Part shown: in pieces, positions 18,034 through 19,820 of the stretch
Numbering within the stretch: position 1 is the stretch's first letter
How the letters are laid out: every line of letters begins with the position of its first letter
Assembly (NCBI GenBank): GCA_030528545.1
Contig: JAUMYR010000023.1
Location: 6,311 to 26,130, forward strand
Direction: 5' to 3'
DNA length: 19,820 bases
DNA from: Propionibacteriaceae bacterium
GTDB taxonomy: Bacteria; Actinomycetota; Actinomycetes; Propionibacteriales; Propionibacteriaceae
Notes under the pieces: model-generated
What the model was told of the DNA's origin: nothing
Databases searched by the model: none
What the model saw: only the letters and a program-made list of their open reading frames with translations
Translations under genes and position numbers: made by a program

Positions 18034-19820
18034 TCGATGACGCCCTCGTCGTCGTAGAGCGATTCGACGATATCGGCGTACTGCTCGACCACGAAGGAAC
18101 GCCGGATCTTCATGTTGGCCGTGACCCCGCCCGATTCGACGCTGAACTCCTGGGGAAGGATCGCGAACCGTTTGACGGTCTCCCACCGCTCCAGGTGTTC
18201 GTTGACCTTCTCCATGCGCCGGGCGATGGAAGCGTGCAGATCGGGATGCCTGGTCAGCGCCTCGTAGTCGTCGCCGAGCCCACGCTTTGCGCCCCATTTG
18301 AGCAGCAGGTCCCGGTCCATGGTGATCAGCGCCGAGACGTATTTGCGCCCATCGGCGATCGCGACCGCCTGGCTGACGTAGGGGATGTTCGCGGTGATCG
18401 CGGTCTCGACCTTCTGCGGCGCGACATACTTGCCGCCTGAAGTCTTCTGCAGATCCTTCTTCCGGTCGGTGATGGTGAGGTTGCCCTCCTTGTCGAGGAA
18501 ACCGATGTCGCCGGTGTGCAGCCACCCGTCGACGATCGCCTCGGCGCTCAGTTCCGGCTCGTTGTGGTACCCCCGGGTGATCGTCGGCCCCTCCAGCAGG
18601 ATCTCCCCGTCATCGGCGATCCGCACGTTAACGCCGGGGGTTACCTTGCCGACCGTGCCGAAGCGCGGCTGCTGGGGCACGTTGACGAAGGCGATCGCGC
18701 TGGTCTCGGTCATGCCATAGCCCTCGACGATGAGCAGACCGGCCGAATAGAACCATTCCTGCACCCGCCGCGACAGTTTGGCCGAGCCGGAGATGAAGAA
18801 TTGGATGCGTCCACCCATCTTTTGTTTGAGCTTGCTGAACACCAGTTTCTCCGCCAGCCGGTATTTGATCGCCAAAGACCTCGGCATCGGGCGGCCCGCC
18901 AGCCGGTATTCCCGGGATTCGCGTCCGACGCTGAACGCCCAGCGGGCGATCTTCGCCTTCACCCCGGTGTTGCCGGTCATGACGGCGTTGCGGACCTTCT
19001 CGAAGATCCGCGGAGCCCCGCACATGAAGGTGGGCCGGACCTCGCCGAGCCCGGCGACAATCCGGTCGATGCGCCCGTCCACGGCCGAGCAGAAACCGAT
19101 CTCCAGCTGCACGGCGAGCAGGCACTTGCCGAAGACATGGGACAGCGGGAGCCACAGATACTGGACGTGGGCGCCCTCGATGATCTTCAGGTGGTCCATC
19201 GCGACGCCCATATAGGTCCAGCACAGGTGGGACAGTTCGACGCCTTTCGGTCGGCCCGTGGTTCCCGAGGTGTAGATGAGGGTCGACAGCGAGTCGTGAC
19301 TGGTGCCCGCGATCGCTTCGTCCACCGCCTTAGGGTGGGAGGCGAGGTGATCGCGTCCCAGTTCGCGCAGGCCCGCGTAGCTGAGCACCCGCGGGTCGTC
19401 CGAGGAACCCTCCAGCAGCACCACGGTGTGCACCTGGGTGTCGAGGTCGCCGCGCCCGGTGATCTTGTCGAGTTGCTCTGGGGTCTCAGCAACGAAGACC
19501 ACAGAGCCGGAGTGGCTGACGATGTACTCCACATCGTCGGCGTGCGTGTTGGGGTAGACCGTCGTGGTCGCCCCGCCCGCACAGGCGATGGCCAGGTCGA
19601 TCATGACCCATTCGATCCGGGTGGAACTCGCGATCGCGACCCGCTGCTCGGGCTGGAGGCCTCGGGCGAGCAGCCCGGCGGCGATCTCGTCCACGATGTT
19701 GCGGGTCTGCGCCCAGGTGATCCGCTCCCAGGCGTTCTCACCCGGGGCCCGGTCGGGAGCCAGGAAAGCTGGCTCCTCGGGTGTCTTCGCGACGCGGTCA
19801 CGCAGCATCTGCCCCACACT
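18030..19820 (-). CDS. Long-chain acyl-CoA synthetase (AMP-forming), N-terminus beyond window
   Basis: These 597 visible residues belong to the adenylate-forming (ANL) superfamily. Numbering from the GTG at 19817, the P-loop 'YTSGTTGRPKG' is at 182-192, 'YGMTETS' at 367-373, 'GWLHTGD' at 431-437, the hinge 'DRKKDLQKTSGGKYVAPQKVE' region begins at 451, and the C-terminal catalytic Lys is K570 ('NMKIRR'). The protein activates fatty acids with ATP and CoA, as in FadD15-type long-chain ligases. The frame is open to the right edge, and the sequence around that GTG ('VGQMLRDRV') looks internal for this family. The true start is therefore probably off-window, with perhaps 15-30 residues missing. 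It overlaps the thioesterase start by four bases. Confidence 0.93.
   Translation of the reverse strand, partial: SVGQMLRDRVAKTPEEPAFLAPDRAPGENAWERITWAQTRNIVDEIAAGLLARGLQPEQRVAIASSTRIEWVMIDLAIACAGGATTTVYPNTHADDVEYIVSHSGSVVFVAETPEQLDKITGRGDLDTQVHTVVLLEGSSDDPRVLSYAGLRELGRDHLASHPKAVDEAIAGTSHDSLSTLIYTSGTTGRPKGVELSHLCWTYMGVAMDHLKIIEGAHVQYLWLPLSHVFGKCLLAVQLEIGFCSAVDGRIDRIVAGLGEVRPTFMCGAPRIFEKVRNAVMTGNTGVKAKIARWAFSVGRESREYRLAGRPMPRSLAIKYRLAEKLVFSKLKQKMGGRIQFFISGSAKLSRRVQEWFYSAGLLIVEGYGMTETSAIAFVNVPQQPRFGTVGKVTPGVNVRIADDGEILLEGPTITRGYHNEPELSAEAIVDGWLHTGDIGFLDKEGNLTITDRKKDLQKTSGGKYVAPQKVETAITANIPYVSQAVAIADGRKYVSALITMDRDLLLKWGAKRGLGDDYEALTRHPDLHASIARRMEKVNEHLERWETVKRFAILPQEFSVESGGVTANMKIRRSFVVEQYADIVESLYDDEGVIE

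Noticed and set aside
18034..18525. Thioesterase start upstream in the synthetase gene
   Set aside because: The upstream residues are a composition-biased shadow of the synthetase. The GTG at 18033 overlaps the synthetase stop and directly precedes the first hotdog domain.

Overview
The window looks like chromosomal DNA of a high-GC Gram-positive actinobacterium. The GC content is high, GTG and TTG starts occur, Shine-Dalgarno sites are strong (AAGGAG), genes overlap as ATGA or GTGA, and the lipoproteins and binding protein are of actinobacterial style. A host-associated member of the Propionibacteriaceae or a relative is my inference from the gene content. No mobile element, tRNA, rRNA or CRISPR array was seen.

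Region 1 (1-3397, + strand): the 3' part of a large uncharacterised protein, coupled by ATGA to a lipoprotein, then a second lipoprotein that is a diverged tandem paralogue of the first. A strong GC palindrome (3361-3388) separates them from the convergent operon.

Region 2 (3398-10646, - strand), the centrepiece: an operon read leftward in the order binding lipoprotein, DppB-type permease, fused DppC-DppD (permease plus ATPase), DppF-type ATPase, nanA-like lyase, nanE. Intergenic gaps are tiny except after the binding protein, where a large hairpin lies. A divergent FadR-type GntR regulator (10858-11583) faces it across a 211-bp region with striking repeats. I read this as a sialic acid uptake and catabolism locus using a peptide-family ABC importer. 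NanA would split sialic acid to N-acetylmannosamine (ManNAc) and pyruvate, and NanE would convert ManNAc-6-P to GlcNAc-6-P. The ManNAc kinase (nanK), nagA, nagB and a sialidase are not in the window.

Region 3 (11584-13928): a tyrosine phenol-lyase gene with all diagnostic active-site residues, preceded by its own promoter-like region with a palindrome, and converging on a HAD-family phosphatase/phosphomutase gene.

Region 4 (13929-19820, - strand): a 14-helix-type MFS transporter. Then comes a tightly overlapping set read leftward from the right edge: long-chain acyl-CoA synthetase (5' end cut by the window), a tandem-hotdog acyl-CoA thioesterase (GTGA overlap), and 6-phosphogluconate dehydrogenase (8-base overlap), followed by a terminator-like hairpin.
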